DNA of 64,000 nucleotides, taken from contig CAWCOF010000011.1 of NCBI GenBank assembly GCA_963797005.1, positions 372,001-436,000 on the forward strand, written 5' to 3'. Under the pieces are notes generated by a model that saw nothing but the letters and a program-made list of their open reading frames with translations, was not told where the DNA came from and made no database searches. The position numbers were made by a program, and so were the translations under genes. How positions within the stretch are numbered: position 1 is the stretch's first letter; each line of letters begins with the position of its first letter. This document shows, piece by piece, positions 1 through 9,093 of the stretch. Source of the stretch: AWTP1-13 sp963797005 (GTDB taxonomy: Bacteria; Pseudomonadota; Alphaproteobacteria; Rhizobiales; Hyphomicrobiaceae).

Positions 1-2
1 GG

Positions 3-1157
3 CAGCTGATCGACATCAACCGCCGCGACGCCTCCATCTCCAAGCTCGAGAGCGAGCTGACGCAGCTCAAGGTCGACGTGGAGGAGAACCACAACGCGCG
101 GCGCGTGCTGGAGCAGACGGTCGCCGACCGGCTGCCCAAGGTGGAGGCCCGCCTTGCCGAGGCCAAGCGGCTGCTGTTCAACCGTGACCGCGAGATTGCC
201 GAGCTGACGACCGGCGCCAAGCGCCAGAAGCTGGCGCTCGAGGAGGCAGGCTCCATCAACGCGCAGCAGAGCGCCGAGCTCAGCCGCCTGACGACCACAA
301 TGACCACGCGGGGCGGCCGGTCGCGCCAGACGACAGGCGACGCGCGCCGGGACGCCGAAGTGGCGCTGCAGGCCGAGCTCGAGGCGCTCAGAACGAAGAC
401 CCGCGACCAGGCCACCCTGATCGATCGGCTGCAGCGCCGGCTCGGCCCCGGCTACGCGCAGGCGACATCCGGCAGCCCTTCGTCCGCCGCCGACGACGTC
501 GATCGCGCGCGCCAGGATCTCTCCGAGGCGGAGGTCGCCTTGGAGGCCGTGCGCAGCGGCGTTTCGGGAGAGACCGATGCCATCGGTCCCGCCCACGAGC
601 GCGAGGTCCGCAACCTGAAGAGCAGGATCGAGGATCAGGCCGGGGAAATCGCGCGTCTCAGGGGGGCCTTGCAGGTGTTCGAGCAGGGTGGTGAAGCCGA
701 TAGCGGGAAGGGCAGCAAGGCGCTGCGCGCCCGCCTCGGCTCCGCGCAGGCCCAGGCGGACCAGCAGGCAGGCACCATCGGCCAGCTCCGCGCAGAGCTC
801 GCCGCAGCAAACGAGCGGTTGGCGCGCCAGGCCGCCCACTTCATGCGCGAGATGCGCCGCCTGGGCGGGGGAACGCAGCCGACAACGGGGCAGCCGCGAC
901 GTGCTGCTTCCCGGGGAGCGGAACGGCGCGGACTGGCGGAGCGGGCGACCCAGGTCTACGAGCGGACCGCCGCCGCTGCGCCGCAGCCGTCCGCCGAACC
1001 CGCCAATGGCGGCAATGGCAAGGCGGCGGATGCGACCGCCAATAATACGGCAGGGACCAGAGCCGCTGCCGCACAAATGCCAAATGGGCCGGGAATATCG
1101 GAGGAGCGCCGCAAGCTTCGGCTGCTCGACCGGCTCACAGGCCTGCCCAAGAGCTGA
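3..1157 (+). CDS. Partial coiled-coil protein (N-terminus outside window)
   Basis: The frame is open from the window edge, so the N-terminus is missing; a GTG at 78 is only an internal start. The visible 380 or so residues are rich in Ala, Arg, Glu, Gln and Leu, with heptad-like Leu/Ile spacing over most of residues 1-290. This indicates a long coiled coil. A low-complexity Ala/Pro/Gly-rich linker follows, and the end is a basic tail (LDRLTGLPKS). No enzymatic motif or membrane segment is visible. It may be a structural or cell-envelope protein, but the family is not recognised. The next gene on the same strand starts 116 bases downstream. Confidence 0.6.
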   Translation, partial: QLIDINRRDASISKLESELTQLKVDVEENHNARRVLEQTVADRLPKVEARLAEAKRLLFNRDREIAELTTGAKRQKLALEEAGSINAQQSAELSRLTTTMTTRGGRSRQTTGDARRDAEVALQAELEALRTKTRDQATLIDRLQRRLGPGYAQATSGSPSSAADDVDRARQDLSEAEVALEAVRSGVSGETDAIGPAHEREVRNLKSRIEDQAGEIARLRGALQVFEQGGEADSGKGSKALRARLGSAQAQADQQAGTIGQLRAELAAANERLARQAAHFMREMRRLGGGTQPTTGQPRRAASRGAERRGLAERATQVYERTAAAAPQPSAEPANGGNGKAADATANNTAGTRAAAAQMPNGPGISEERRKLRLLDRLTGLPKS

Positions 1158-1273
1158 CAAGCGAGCACCTGCTGCGGCGGCGCAGAACGGCGCGACCTCG
1201 GGTCGGCGCCGAAGAGCGCAATGACGGGTGGCTGCGGGGCCGCCGATTGTGACCGCGAACAGCAGAGGGCATC

Positions 1274-2493
1274 ATGTCGATCGCGCAGTCTCCAACCGAA
1301 GAGAGCGATGAGATCCATGGCCCCGGCCGGCCCAAGCCGATCCGGCTGAGCGAAGTCGGGCAGATCGCGGCGGAGCGGTTCGACGGCGACGGTCCTTTGC
1401 AGGAGGTCGTGGCATTGCGTCCATCTTCCGATTTGCCCGTGACAGAGCCCCAGACCGCCGACGGAGGCGAGACGGAGACGGCAGCTTCGGAGATCGAGGA
1501 GACAACGGAGAGAGCGGCGTTGCCGGCGGACGCGGGCGCTGCCGAACAGACGCCGGTCAATGGCTCCGAGCCCGCCCAAGCGATCGAGCCGTCCCCGGAG
1601 ACGGTGGAGGCGGCACCACGGAGCCCTGTACCGGCAAACGATCCTGACATCCTCCAGTTCGCCACGGAGGCTGTGCTCGACAGAGACGCCACGCAGGCTC
1701 CTGAGCGTGCGCCGGAGGCAACCGTCGACGGCGCCGAGGCCGCGTTCGCCGCAGCTTCTGCCGGCGCTACAGAGGTGATAGCGATCGCAATGGAGATCGA
1801 GGCAGAGGTGCAGCGCGCCGACGCGCCCACTGGCGCACTGAGGGGCAGCCGTCCGGAGCGGCCACCGTTGCCGACCCTGTCGGCGCCGTCGCGGAAACCC
1901 AACCGCCTCCGTTCGTTGCACCACCGCTGTTTTCCCCTGAGTCGACGCAGTCCATGCCGACTTTCGCGGATACCCATGGCGCTGTGCGTCCGTCGGACGA
2001 CGCGCCGCTGGAGACTGCCGGCGACGAGCATTACTCCGGATCGTCACGGGCGGCGGCCTCGTCAGCCGCCGCCGAGGCGGTCCATGCGCAAGCGGCCGAT
2101 CCGAACTTCGCCAGCGCGCTTGGCGCCGCAGCCAAGCTGGCAGCCGACGCGAATGCGGCTGCCTCGGCACTGGAAAACCTCAAGCGCCTGCTGGAGCGGC
2201 AACTGCCCAATCCTACCCAGGCGCCGCGGCAGAGCGTGCACGAGCTCTTCGGCGATCCCGCGGCCGCAACCGCGCCGCCGCCCTTGTCTCCCCAGGAGGT
2301 CGCACGGAGGATGCAGGACGACGAGCTGCCGGCAACTCCGGCGAAGTCCCACCCACGCCCCGGCGGCCGCAGCGCCGCCCCTCACGAGCGGCAGCCGTTC
2401 GATGTCCGGGGGTTCATGGCCGGGTTCGCGCTGTCCTGGGCCCTCGGCGCCGCGCTCTACATCTATCTGACGGCGGGGTGGAACACCGGCTGA
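1274..2493 (+). pseudogene. Ala/Pro-rich protein with C-terminal membrane anchor, frameshifted
   Basis: The ATG at 1274 opens an acidic Ala/Glu/Pro-rich frame that stays plausible to about 1838 and then turns into Arg/Pro-rich noise. The next frame becomes sensible at about 1843 (GQPSGAATVADPVGAVAETQ) and runs to the stop at 2493. One missing base at the GGGG run at 1842-1845 explains the break. The restored protein has about 405 residues: a disordered acidic N-terminal two thirds, an Ala-rich helical stretch, and a single hydrophobic segment close to the C-terminus (GFALSWALGAALYIYLTAGW). It is therefore probably a tail-anchored membrane protein. Function unknown. It may be co-transcribed with the upstream coiled-coil gene. 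Confidence 0.5.
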
Positions 2494-2930
2494 TATCGGG
2501 GTGGAGCGCGAAACGGCGCGCGTTCCGTGGCGGGGGGGGGGGGGGGGGGGGTGGGAGAGACGACGCGCCACGGGGCGCGAAGCGGCGCGTGAACGAGGGG
2601 GCGAGGCGCGACAAGCGGAATGCTGTCGAGAGCGTCTGGAGCCGCGCCAGGATGAGCGCGGCGCGACACTTCGATGGGGCTTTTCTAGATCTCCGCGCAA
2701 GCGGGATAACCGTCCAGAGGACGTCATCCGCGCCAGCATTGGGGAACCGCCGTGGGAAGGCCGACGGCGCGGCGAACACCGAGCGCCGGCGGCGCACGGG
2801 CGAGACGTAGAGAACAGGCACGCGCGAGCGCCGAGGCCGGCGGCGAAACGGAACACTTCACGGAAAGTAACTAGCGCGCGCCGGCTAAGCGGGGTGAGCG
2901 CTGATCAGTCGGCGAAAGAGGGAGAGCGCG
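2494..2930. other. Intergenic region between convergent genes
   Basis: This 437-base stretch lies between the end of the tail-anchored protein gene and the end of the acyl-CoA dehydrogenase gene. Open frames here are short and Arg-rich and look non-coding. Its only notable content is a run of 20 G at 2532-2551. No convincing rho-independent terminator was seen. Confidence 0.5.
2532..2551. repeat. Homopolymer of 20 G
   Basis: An uninterrupted run of 20 G on the + strand lies 38 bases after the stop at 2493. Runs of this length are very rare in bacterial chromosomes. It is either a hypermutable simple repeat or an artefact of sequencing chemistry or assembly. Confidence 0.95.
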
Positions 2931-4091
<1,161 letters not shown>

Positions 4092-4108
4092 CGGCTTTCC
4101 CTCCCTGC

Positions 4109-4211
4109 CGTCATGCCCGCGAAGGCGGGCACCCACGCAAGTTTCCGTATTCCGCAACGCTAGACACCATGTCGCCAACTGTCGTGGATTCCCGCCTGCG
4201 CGGGAATGACG
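4109..4211. repeat. Pair of dispersed palindromic elements in inverted orientation
   Basis: Two related hairpins flank a short spacer: TGCCCGC/GCGGGCA with a 4-base loop at 4114-4131, and TTCCCGC/GCGGGAA with a 4-base loop at 4189-4206. The flanks (CGTCAT... and ...ATGACG) mirror each other. This is the layout of short palindromic repeats common in alphaproteobacterial intergenic DNA. The element lies just upstream of the acyl-CoA dehydrogenase start. Confidence 0.7.
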
Positions 4212-4212
4212 A

Positions 4213-4392
4213 TCACGCCCCGGCGTCGACCAGGGTGAGGCGCCGCTCGATGCGATCGAGCCGCCCGTCGATCTTGTCCATGCGCAGGGAGTGCTCGGCC
4301 AGCGTCACGTGGATCTGGGCCACGGGTGTCTCGAGGCGGCCGACGCGGGTCTTGAGCTCGTTCACTTCCTCGATCACCCGGTCGCGCGTCAT
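4213..4392 (-). CDS. Small coiled-coil protein, 59 residues
   Basis: The frame starts at ATG 4390-4392 (MTRDRVIEEVNELKTRVGRL) and ends at TGA 4213-4215. Leu, Val and Ile recur every three or four residues over nearly the whole length, with many charged residues between them, so the product is a short amphipathic coiled coil like the small helical proteins seen in other Hyphomicrobiales. GCAGAGAG upstream may serve as a weak ribosome binding site. It sits between the palindromic pair and a methionine synthase remnant on the same strand. It has no enzymatic motif and no assigned function. It could be missed because it is under 60 codons. Confidence 0.5.
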   Translation of the reverse strand: MTRDRVIEEVNELKTRVGRLETPVAQIHVTLAEHSLRMDKIDGRLDRIERRLTLVDAGA

Positions 4393-4423
4393 GCTCTCTG
4401 CGTTGGTGGCGCAGGCCTATATG

Positions 4424-4830
4424 TAGGGCTCGTCGACCTGTACGATGTCGGCGCTGGCCGCGAAGAGTCCTTGATCTCGGCGTTGACGGCGGCAGCGTAG
4501 TCTAGCGCCGAGCGCCACCTCGTCGCTTGTAGTAGTCGTCCTGCGCCTGCTGCGCTCATGGTGAAGGAGCCGGGCACCGTGATCTTGATCATGCGGTCGG
4601 TGTTGGCGCGGCAGAAACTGCACATCGCGCACCTGCACCGGATGCCGACGCTTGATCGGGCCGGTGACGCGCGGCACCGGATTGGGGTGGCCGCTGCGGT
4701 CGAGCGCGGTGCCGGGATTGTCGATGTCGACGCCCTCGAGCGCGGTGGCGAAGCGATTTGAGTAGCTTTTCCGGTCGATCTCGCCGTAGGTAGCGCAGGA
4801 CAATATTGTCAGGCTCGCCAACTCATTGAA
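4424..4830 (-). pseudogene. Decayed cobalamin-independent methionine synthase (MetE-like) fragment
   Basis: Two minus-strand frames carry consecutive pieces of one family. The upstream frame reads GEIDRKSYSNRFATALEGVD, then NPGTALDRSGHPNPVPRV and RRHPVQVRDVQF. The neighbouring frame continues RANTDRMIKITVPGSFTMS and ALDYAAAVNAEIKD, and the first frame resumes with ADIVQVDEPY. These match the middle of 5-methyltetrahydropteroyltriglutamate-homocysteine methyltransferase-like proteins. Both ends are missing, there are at least two frame changes, and the sequence stops right after DEPY. It is a remnant and not a working gene. Confidence 0.72.
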
Positions 4831-5040
4831 AACGGATCGCAAGCAGCGTGGCATCGTCTTGCGCCTGCTCGAGCCACTCCGGTGCGACCCTCCACAGCTC
4901 CCTGGCGCGCACCCGCGGCACATATCAATTCGGCGGCGACAGCCTCAAACCGGCAGAGCTACAGACGCTTGGCCAGGGCCACAATCAGCACGCTGCACCC
5001 GCGCGATGTCGCCTCCGCCAGCGGAACGGTGCTCTCCTCC

Positions 5041-6588
5041 CTACCCACGCTCACGCAGCTTGTAGCGCTGGACCTTGCCGGTGGCGGTCTTGGGCAGGCC
5101 GTCGACGAACTCGATCCAGCGCGGATACTTCCACATGCCGGCCGTGGCCTTGACGTGCTCCTGCAGGGCCTCGGGCAGGCCGTTGGCCGCCGCCTTGCCG
5201 GGTTTGAGAACGATGAAGGCCTTGGGCTTGACGAGCCCGTCGCCGTCCTCCTTCGGCACGACGGCCGCCTCGAGCACGGCGTCGTGGCCGATCAGCGCGC
5301 TTTCGACCTCGAACGGCGACACCCAGATGCCCGACACCTTGAACATGTCGTCGGTGCGGCCCTGGTAGGTGTAGTAGCCCTCCGCGTCGCGCGTGTACTT
5401 GTCGCCCGAGCGCGTCCAGTTGCCTTCGAAGGTGTTGCGGGTCTTCTCGCGCTGGTTCCAGTAGCCGTCGGCGGCGCTGGGCCCGCGCACGAGCATCTCG
5501 CCGATCTCGCCGTCAGCCACCTCCTTGCCGTGCTCGTCAACGAGGCGGATGTCGTAGCCGGGGATCGGCCTCCCCGAGGTGCCGTATCGCACCGAGCCCG
5601 GGAAGTTGCACACGTACTGGTGCAGCATCTCGGTGGAGCCGACGCCGTCGAGGATGTCGACACCGAAGCGGGCGCGGAACTGCTTGCCGACCTCGGCGGG
5701 CAGCGCCTCGCCGGCCGAGACGCACACGCGCAGGCGCTGCGAGGAATTCTCGGGCGTGCCCTGCGGATAGGCCAGCATGGCGGCGTAGAGCGTCGGCACG
5801 CCGAAGAAGAAGGTCGGCTGGTGCTGCTTGAGCGTGCGGAACACGGCTTCCGGCGTCGGCCGCTCGGGCAGCAGCACGGATGCGGCGCCGACCGACATCG
5901 GGAACGACATCGAGTTGCCGAGGCCGTAGGCGAAGAACAGCTTGGCGGCGGAGAAGACGAGATCGTCCTCGCGCATGCCGAGGCAGGCCTGGCCGGTGAG
6001 GCGCGCCGTTTCCATCGGGCTCGAGTGCACGTGCCGCGCTCCCTTCGGCATGCCGGTGGAGCCCGACGAGTAGAGCCAGAACGCGGTCTCGTCGCAGCAG
6101 GTCTCGGCGGCCTGGAACTCGGACGGCTGGAAGCCCAGCTCGCCGCGGAACGACAGCGCGAACGGTGGCGCCTCGCCGCCGGCGACGAAGATGTGCTTGA
6201 GGAAGGGGAGCTGGCCGAGGATCGGCTGCACGGCGGGAAGCAGCGGGGCGGAGATGAAAAGGGCGCGCGCCCGGCTATCCCCCAAAATGTAGGCGTACTG
6301 CTCGCTCGTGAGCAGCGTGTTGAGGCAGACCGGCACGACGCCGGCCTTGATGGCGCCCCAAAAGGCGACGGGGAAATCGACCGTGTCCAGCAGCAGCAAC
6401 GCCACCCGGGACTCGCGGGGCAGGTCGTAGGTGGCCAGCAGGTTGGCCATGCGGTTGCAGCGCGCCTGCAGCTCGCCGTAGGTGAGCGTCTCGCCGGCAT
6501 CGATGAAGACGGGACGGCTCGCGCGGCCCTCGACCACGTTGCGGTCGACCATGTCGGCCGCGGCATTGTAGATGCGCGGATAAGACAT
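5041..6588 (-). CDS. bclA: Benzoate-CoA ligase family protein
   Basis: This 515-residue adenylate-forming enzyme activates benzoate (or a close aromatic acid) to its CoA thioester with ATP, the entry step of both aerobic box and anaerobic bad/bzd degradation. The P-loop-like motif YSSGSTGMPKG lies near residues 173-183, the Tyr-rich core GRTDDMFKVSG is about residue 420, and the C-terminal TATGKVQR supplies the adenylation Lys. The ATG at 6588 is preferred over the adjoining GTG because GGGGAGGA lies five bases before it. The gene diverges from brnT, and a paired TGCA motif overlapping a possible -10 (TATGAT) lies about 76 bases upstream. Benzoate as substrate is inferred from family resemblance and the BoxR-type gene nearby. 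Confidence 0.85.
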   Translation of the reverse strand: MSYPRIYNAAADMVDRNVVEGRASRPVFIDAGETLTYGELQARCNRMANLLATYDLPRESRVALLLLDTVDFPVAFWGAIKAGVVPVCLNTLLTSEQYAYILGDSRARALFISAPLLPAVQPILGQLPFLKHIFVAGGEAPPFALSFRGELGFQPSEFQAAETCCDETAFWLYSSGSTGMPKGARHVHSSPMETARLTGQACLGMREDDLVFSAAKLFFAYGLGNSMSFPMSVGAASVLLPERPTPEAVFRTLKQHQPTFFFGVPTLYAAMLAYPQGTPENSSQRLRVCVSAGEALPAEVGKQFRARFGVDILDGVGSTEMLHQYVCNFPGSVRYGTSGRPIPGYDIRLVDEHGKEVADGEIGEMLVRGPSAADGYWNQREKTRNTFEGNWTRSGDKYTRDAEGYYTYQGRTDDMFKVSGIWVSPFEVESALIGHDAVLEAAVVPKEDGDGLVKPKAFIVLKPGKAAANGLPEALQEHVKATAGMWKYPRWIEFVDGLPKTATGKVQRYKLRERG

Positions 6589-6663
6589 CACTCCTCCCCA
6601 TCGGCCGTCTTGGTTGTGTGCGGCTTGTGCCGTCTGTGCCGATCATCTTGCCGTCAGCCAAGA

Positions 6664-6677
6664 TGCATCATACTGCA
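6664..6677. promoter_or_regulatory. Candidate BoxR operator upstream of benzoate-CoA ligase
   Basis: TGCA-N6-TGCA lies in the divergent region between the ligase and brnT. On the minus strand the six bases between the half-sites form the core of TATGAT, a good -10 hexamer for the ligase, so a bound repressor would block RNA polymerase. The same spacing recurs upstream of the boxR-like gene. TGCA repeats are the reported recognition element of BzdR/BoxR proteins; that this site is used is inference. Confidence 0.5.
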
Positions 6678-6707
6678 CGTCCTTGTCGACTACATGTGCG
6701 CGGGGCT

Positions 6708-6736
6708 TTGACCGGATTGCGGGCTGCCCGTACACT
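6708..6736 (+). promoter_or_regulatory. Sigma-70-like promoter of brnT
   Basis: TTGACC (6708-6713) and TACACT (6731-6736) are separated by exactly 17 bases. The brnT ATG begins six bases after the -10, so a transcript from here would be leaderless or nearly so. Confidence 0.5.
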
Positions 6737-6741
6737 GTGCC

Positions 6742-7020
6742 ATGGGCTTCGAATGGGACTCCGGGAAGGCCAAGGCCAACAGGGCCAAGCACGGGGTCGA
6801 TTTCGAGGTCGCCAAGGATGTGTTCCAGGACCCCGCGCGTCTCATTCGGCTGGATGACGACCGCGAGGACGAAGAACGCTGGCGCACCATCGGCCTGGCA
6901 GGCGGCAAGGTCCTTTTCGTGGTCTATACGGAGCGAGACGGCGATGTCATCCGCATCATCTCGGCGCGGAAAGCGAGCAAGCGTGAAGAGCAGGAATACA
7001 TTGGTGAGGCGGCGTCTTAA
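6742..7020 (+). CDS. brnT: BrnT family toxin
   Basis: The 92-residue product matches BrnT, the ribonuclease toxin of BrnTA modules, which folds like RelE. The family opening FEWDSGKAKANRAKHGVDF starts at residue 3, followed by DDDREDEERW, an internal VLFVVYTERDGDVIRIISARKAS core and a basic helical end. The length is normal for the family. The partner downstream is an XRE helix-turn-helix protein whose start overlaps this gene by 17 bases, replacing the usual ribbon-helix-helix BrnA. The strong promoter placed almost on the ATG suggests a leaderless message. It is inserted between the benzoate ligase and its probable regulator. Confidence 0.85.
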   Translation: MGFEWDSGKAKANRAKHGVDFEVAKDVFQDPARLIRLDDDREDEERWRTIGLAGGKVLFVVYTERDGDVIRIISARKASKREEQEYIGEAAS

Positions 7021-7390
7021 GGGGGGGCATTGGTACGAGGTCCGGCATGACGGCAGCGAACGCCGGCTGCCGGAAAAAGCCCCCGACTGGTCTAAGCTCG
7101 ACGCCATGACGGAGGAAGAGATTCTGGCCGCCGCGCGGAGCGATCCGGATGCGCAACCGCTGACCGAAGCGCAGCTGAAGGGCATGCGACGCGTGCCCTT
7201 CGCCAAGCACGTCAGGTGCAGTCTCGGCCTCAGCCAGCAGGAATTCGCCAAAATGTTCGGCATCCCGATCGGTACCTTGCGCGACTGGGAACAGGGCCGT
7301 TTCGAACCGGATCGGGCGGCCCGATCGTACCTGAAAGTGATTGCCCAGGACCCAGATGCCGTGCGGAAGGCGTTGGCAAAGGCGTCGTAG
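7004..7390 (+). CDS. XRE family antitoxin partner of BrnT
   Basis: This 128-residue protein has a C-terminal Cro/C1-type helix-turn-helix (LGLSQQEFAKMFGIPIGTLRDWEQG, split here as SQQEFAKMFG and PIGTLRDWEQG, about residues 73-97) after a charged N-terminal half that would contact the toxin. The GTG at 7004 is chosen because AGGA lies about nine bases before it and because the overlap with brnT gives translational coupling; an ATG at 7108 is an alternative. As antitoxin it would neutralise BrnT and repress the shared promoter. XRE partners of BrnT-like toxins occur in many alphaproteobacteria. Confidence 0.75.
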   Translation: MRRRLKGGHWYEVRHDGSERRLPEKAPDWSKLDAMTEEEILAAARSDPDAQPLTEAQLKGMRRVPFAKHVRCSLGLSQQEFAKMFGIPIGTLRDWEQGRFEPDRAARSYLKVIAQDPDAVRKALAKAS

Positions 7391-7428
7391 ACCACAGCCG
7401 CAAGCCCTGCTGGCGCAGCACCGCAATC

Positions 7429-7444
7429 ATGCACTATTGTGCAT
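7429..7444. promoter_or_regulatory. Candidate autoregulatory operator of the boxR-like gene
   Basis: A perfect inverted repeat, ATGCAC-TATT-GTGCAT, lies 29 bases before the regulator ATG. Read as half-sites it is TGCA-N6-TGCA, the same arrangement and spacing as upstream of benzoate-CoA ligase. This fits autorepression by a BzdR/BoxR-type protein. Confidence 0.55.
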
Positions 7445-7472
7445 CGGACAGAAAATCGACCGCTAGGATGGC

Positions 7473-8390
7473 ATGGCCACGACCCCGGACACTGCGGAGC
7501 ACCGCCGCGGCGCGGCTCCCGCCGACGAGGCCTACCTGAGGCGCGTGGGCGAGCGCGTGCGGCTGGGCCGCGCGCGCCGGGGCATGTCGCGCAAGGTCCT
7601 GTCCAAGGCCTCCGGCGTCTCCGAGCGCTATCTGGCCGAGCTCGAGCGGGGTGCGGGCAATGCCTCGCTCCTGGTGCTGCGCCAGATCGCCGAGGCGCTG
7701 AGCATCGAGGTCTCCGCGCTGGTGAGCGACCAGCCCGAGCGGCCGGTCGATCTCTCGCTTGCCATCCACCAGCTGGAGCGCCTGTCGGCGCCCGAGCTCG
7801 CCGAGGCGCGGCGGCTGATCGCCCAGCGCTTCGGCCTCGGCGCACCGGCGGCGCAGGGCCGCATCGCGCTCATCGGCCTGCGCGGCGCCGGCAAGTCGAC
7901 GCTGGGCGAGCTCGCCGCGCAGGCGCTGGGGGTGCCGTTCGTCGAGCTCGACCGCGAGGTGGAGCGCGCCAGCGGCATGGAGCTCTCCGAGATTTTCGCC
8001 ACGTACGGGCAGGCCATGTTCCGCCGGCTCGAGCGGCAGTGCCTGGAGACGATCGTGGAGCGTTTCGACCGGGCGGTGATCGCCACCGGCGGCAGCCTCG
8101 TCACCGAGCCCGCCACCTACGACCGGCTGTTGTCGACGTGCTTCGTGGTGTGGCTGAGCGCGAAGCCCGACGAGCACATGAGCCGCGTGATCGCGCAGGG
8201 CGACCTGCGGCCGATGGCGGAGGGACCGCAGGCGATGGACGACCTGAAGGCGATCCTGGAAAGCCGCAAGGCGCTCTATGCCAAGGCCGATGCGGTGGTC
8301 GAGACCAGCGGCACGTCGGCGACGCAGGCCCTCGCGGCGCTGATTGCGGCCCTGCCGCGCGTCGATGCGGCGAGCGACACTGCCACGTGA
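7473..8390 (+). CDS. boxR: BoxR/BzdR-type regulator: XRE domain fused to a shikimate kinase-like domain
   Basis: The 305-residue protein joins an N-terminal Cro/C1 helix-turn-helix (about residues 22-85, with GMSRKVLSKASGVSERYLAE) to a C-terminal shikimate kinase-like fold (about 128-295) carrying the Walker A motif GLRGAGKS. This architecture is typical of BzdR and BoxR, repressors that sense benzoyl-CoA through the kinase-like domain and control benzoate degradation. Length is as expected. A TGCA inverted repeat sits at its own promoter and another at the benzoate-CoA ligase promoter. The ecm gene lies beyond it on the other strand. The effector is known for the family and inferred here. 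Confidence 0.85.
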   Translation: MATTPDTAEHRRGAAPADEAYLRRVGERVRLGRARRGMSRKVLSKASGVSERYLAELERGAGNASLLVLRQIAEALSIEVSALVSDQPERPVDLSLAIHQLERLSAPELAEARRLIAQRFGLGAPAAQGRIALIGLRGAGKSTLGELAAQALGVPFVELDREVERASGMELSEIFATYGQAMFRRLERQCLETIVERFDRAVIATGGSLVTEPATYDRLLSTCFVVWLSAKPDEHMSRVIAQGDLRPMAEGPQAMDDLKAILESRKALYAKADAVVETSGTSATQALAALIAALPRVDAASDTAT

Positions 8391-8475
8391 GCGGTAGGAC
8401 GACGGCGCGCGGGAGGGCCGCCTGCGCGGCGGCGAGTGTCGTTCCGGTTTTCATGGAAGCATGAGCCCTCAGCCC

Positions 8476-8562
8476 TGAGCTTGCCTGCCCTCGGACTTGT
8501 TCGACTTGTTCCGAGGGTCGAAGGGCGAATGAGTTTGACAATGGCGTGCTTCGACAAGCTCA
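8476..8562. repeat. Nested inverted repeat (dispersed palindromic element)
   Basis: Outer arms TGAGCTTG (8476-8483) and CAAGCTCA (8555-8562) enclose inner arms CCCTCGGA (8488-8495) and TCCGAGGG (8510-8517). The TTCGACAAGCTCA end is typical of short dispersed palindromes in high-GC proteobacteria. The element lies just downstream of the boxR-like gene. Confidence 0.6.
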
Positions 8563-8612
8563 GCATTGGGTCGTGATCGCTGATCGCGCTTCGATCCGAG
8601 TCGGAACGGCGG

Positions 8613-8777
8613 CTATGACATCGCCGAGCCGATCACGATCAAAGCGAGCGCGATCAGCAAAATTCCATAGCCGATGAGGCGCGGCGCGTTCTGCGCGTGC
8701 TTGCCCGTCGGCAGCTCGCCGTTCCGCTTGGACAGGTCTGGGCGCCTGAGCTGCGTGTTTCTCGATCGTTGGCTCAC
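8613..8777 (-). CDS. Small single-span membrane protein, 54 residues
   Basis: A GTG at 8775-8777 opens a frame ending at TAG 8613-8615. The first 32 residues are polar and basic (SQRSRNTQLRRPDLSKRNG). Residues 33-53 form one hydrophobic span (LIGYGILLIALALIVIGSAM) that reaches the C-terminus, so the product looks like a tail-anchored peptide. GGAAGAG lies about seven bases before the GTG. The gene is short and no family is recognised, but the clean split into a basic part and a membrane part together with the ribosome binding site argue that it is coded. Confidence 0.45.
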   Translation of the reverse strand: MSQRSRNTQLRRPDLSKRNGELPTGKHAQNAPRLIGYGILLIALALIVIGSAMS

Positions 8778-9093
8778 GTCGTCTCTTCCGGCTTCGCTGT
8801 TGGGCGGCGGGCGGCGTGCCTTTCCGCGAAAGCTTTGGTTAACCGCTTTTTTTGGGACGCCGCACGCTCACCTGCGCCCTCTGCAGGGCGCATGCCAGTG
8901 AGGTGAACGTGGTGGCACCGGAATGGTGCCGGAAGGGCGGCAAGTTGGCGCGTAGGGGGCTGGCGCCGTCCCTCGGATCCGGCCTGGCGAAGCTCAAGTC
9001 GTGGGCGCGCCGCATGGGCTCCCCTCCCCGTCAAGGGGAGGGGAACCGCGGTGTCGCGCGCGGCACGGGTCGCGTCCCGTCGCCTGCGGCGGC
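8778..9093. other. Intergenic region with hairpin downstream of ecm
   Basis: The 316 bases contain no convincing gene. A perfect hairpin GCGCCCT-CTGC-AGGGCGC is at 8874-8891, and a second strong hairpin lies at 9020-9044. Confidence 0.5.
9020..9044 (-). terminator. Strong hairpin after ecm
   Basis: TCCCCTCCCC and GGGGAGGGGA form a perfect ten-pair stem around a five-base loop, 50 bases after the ecm stop. There is no T-run on the minus strand, so it may be a transcript-stabilising or dispersed repeat hairpin and not a true intrinsic terminator. Confidence 0.4.

Noticed and set aside
956..2170. Long minus-strand open frame of about 400 codons
   Set aside because: Arg/Ser/Pro-rich, antisense to the two plus-strand genes, no domain and no ribosome binding site; a GC-rich shadow frame.
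4882..6711. 609-codon plus-strand frame over the benzoate-CoA ligase
   Set aside because: Antisense shadow made of Ala, Arg, Gly and Val; the minus strand carries an unambiguous adenylate-forming enzyme.
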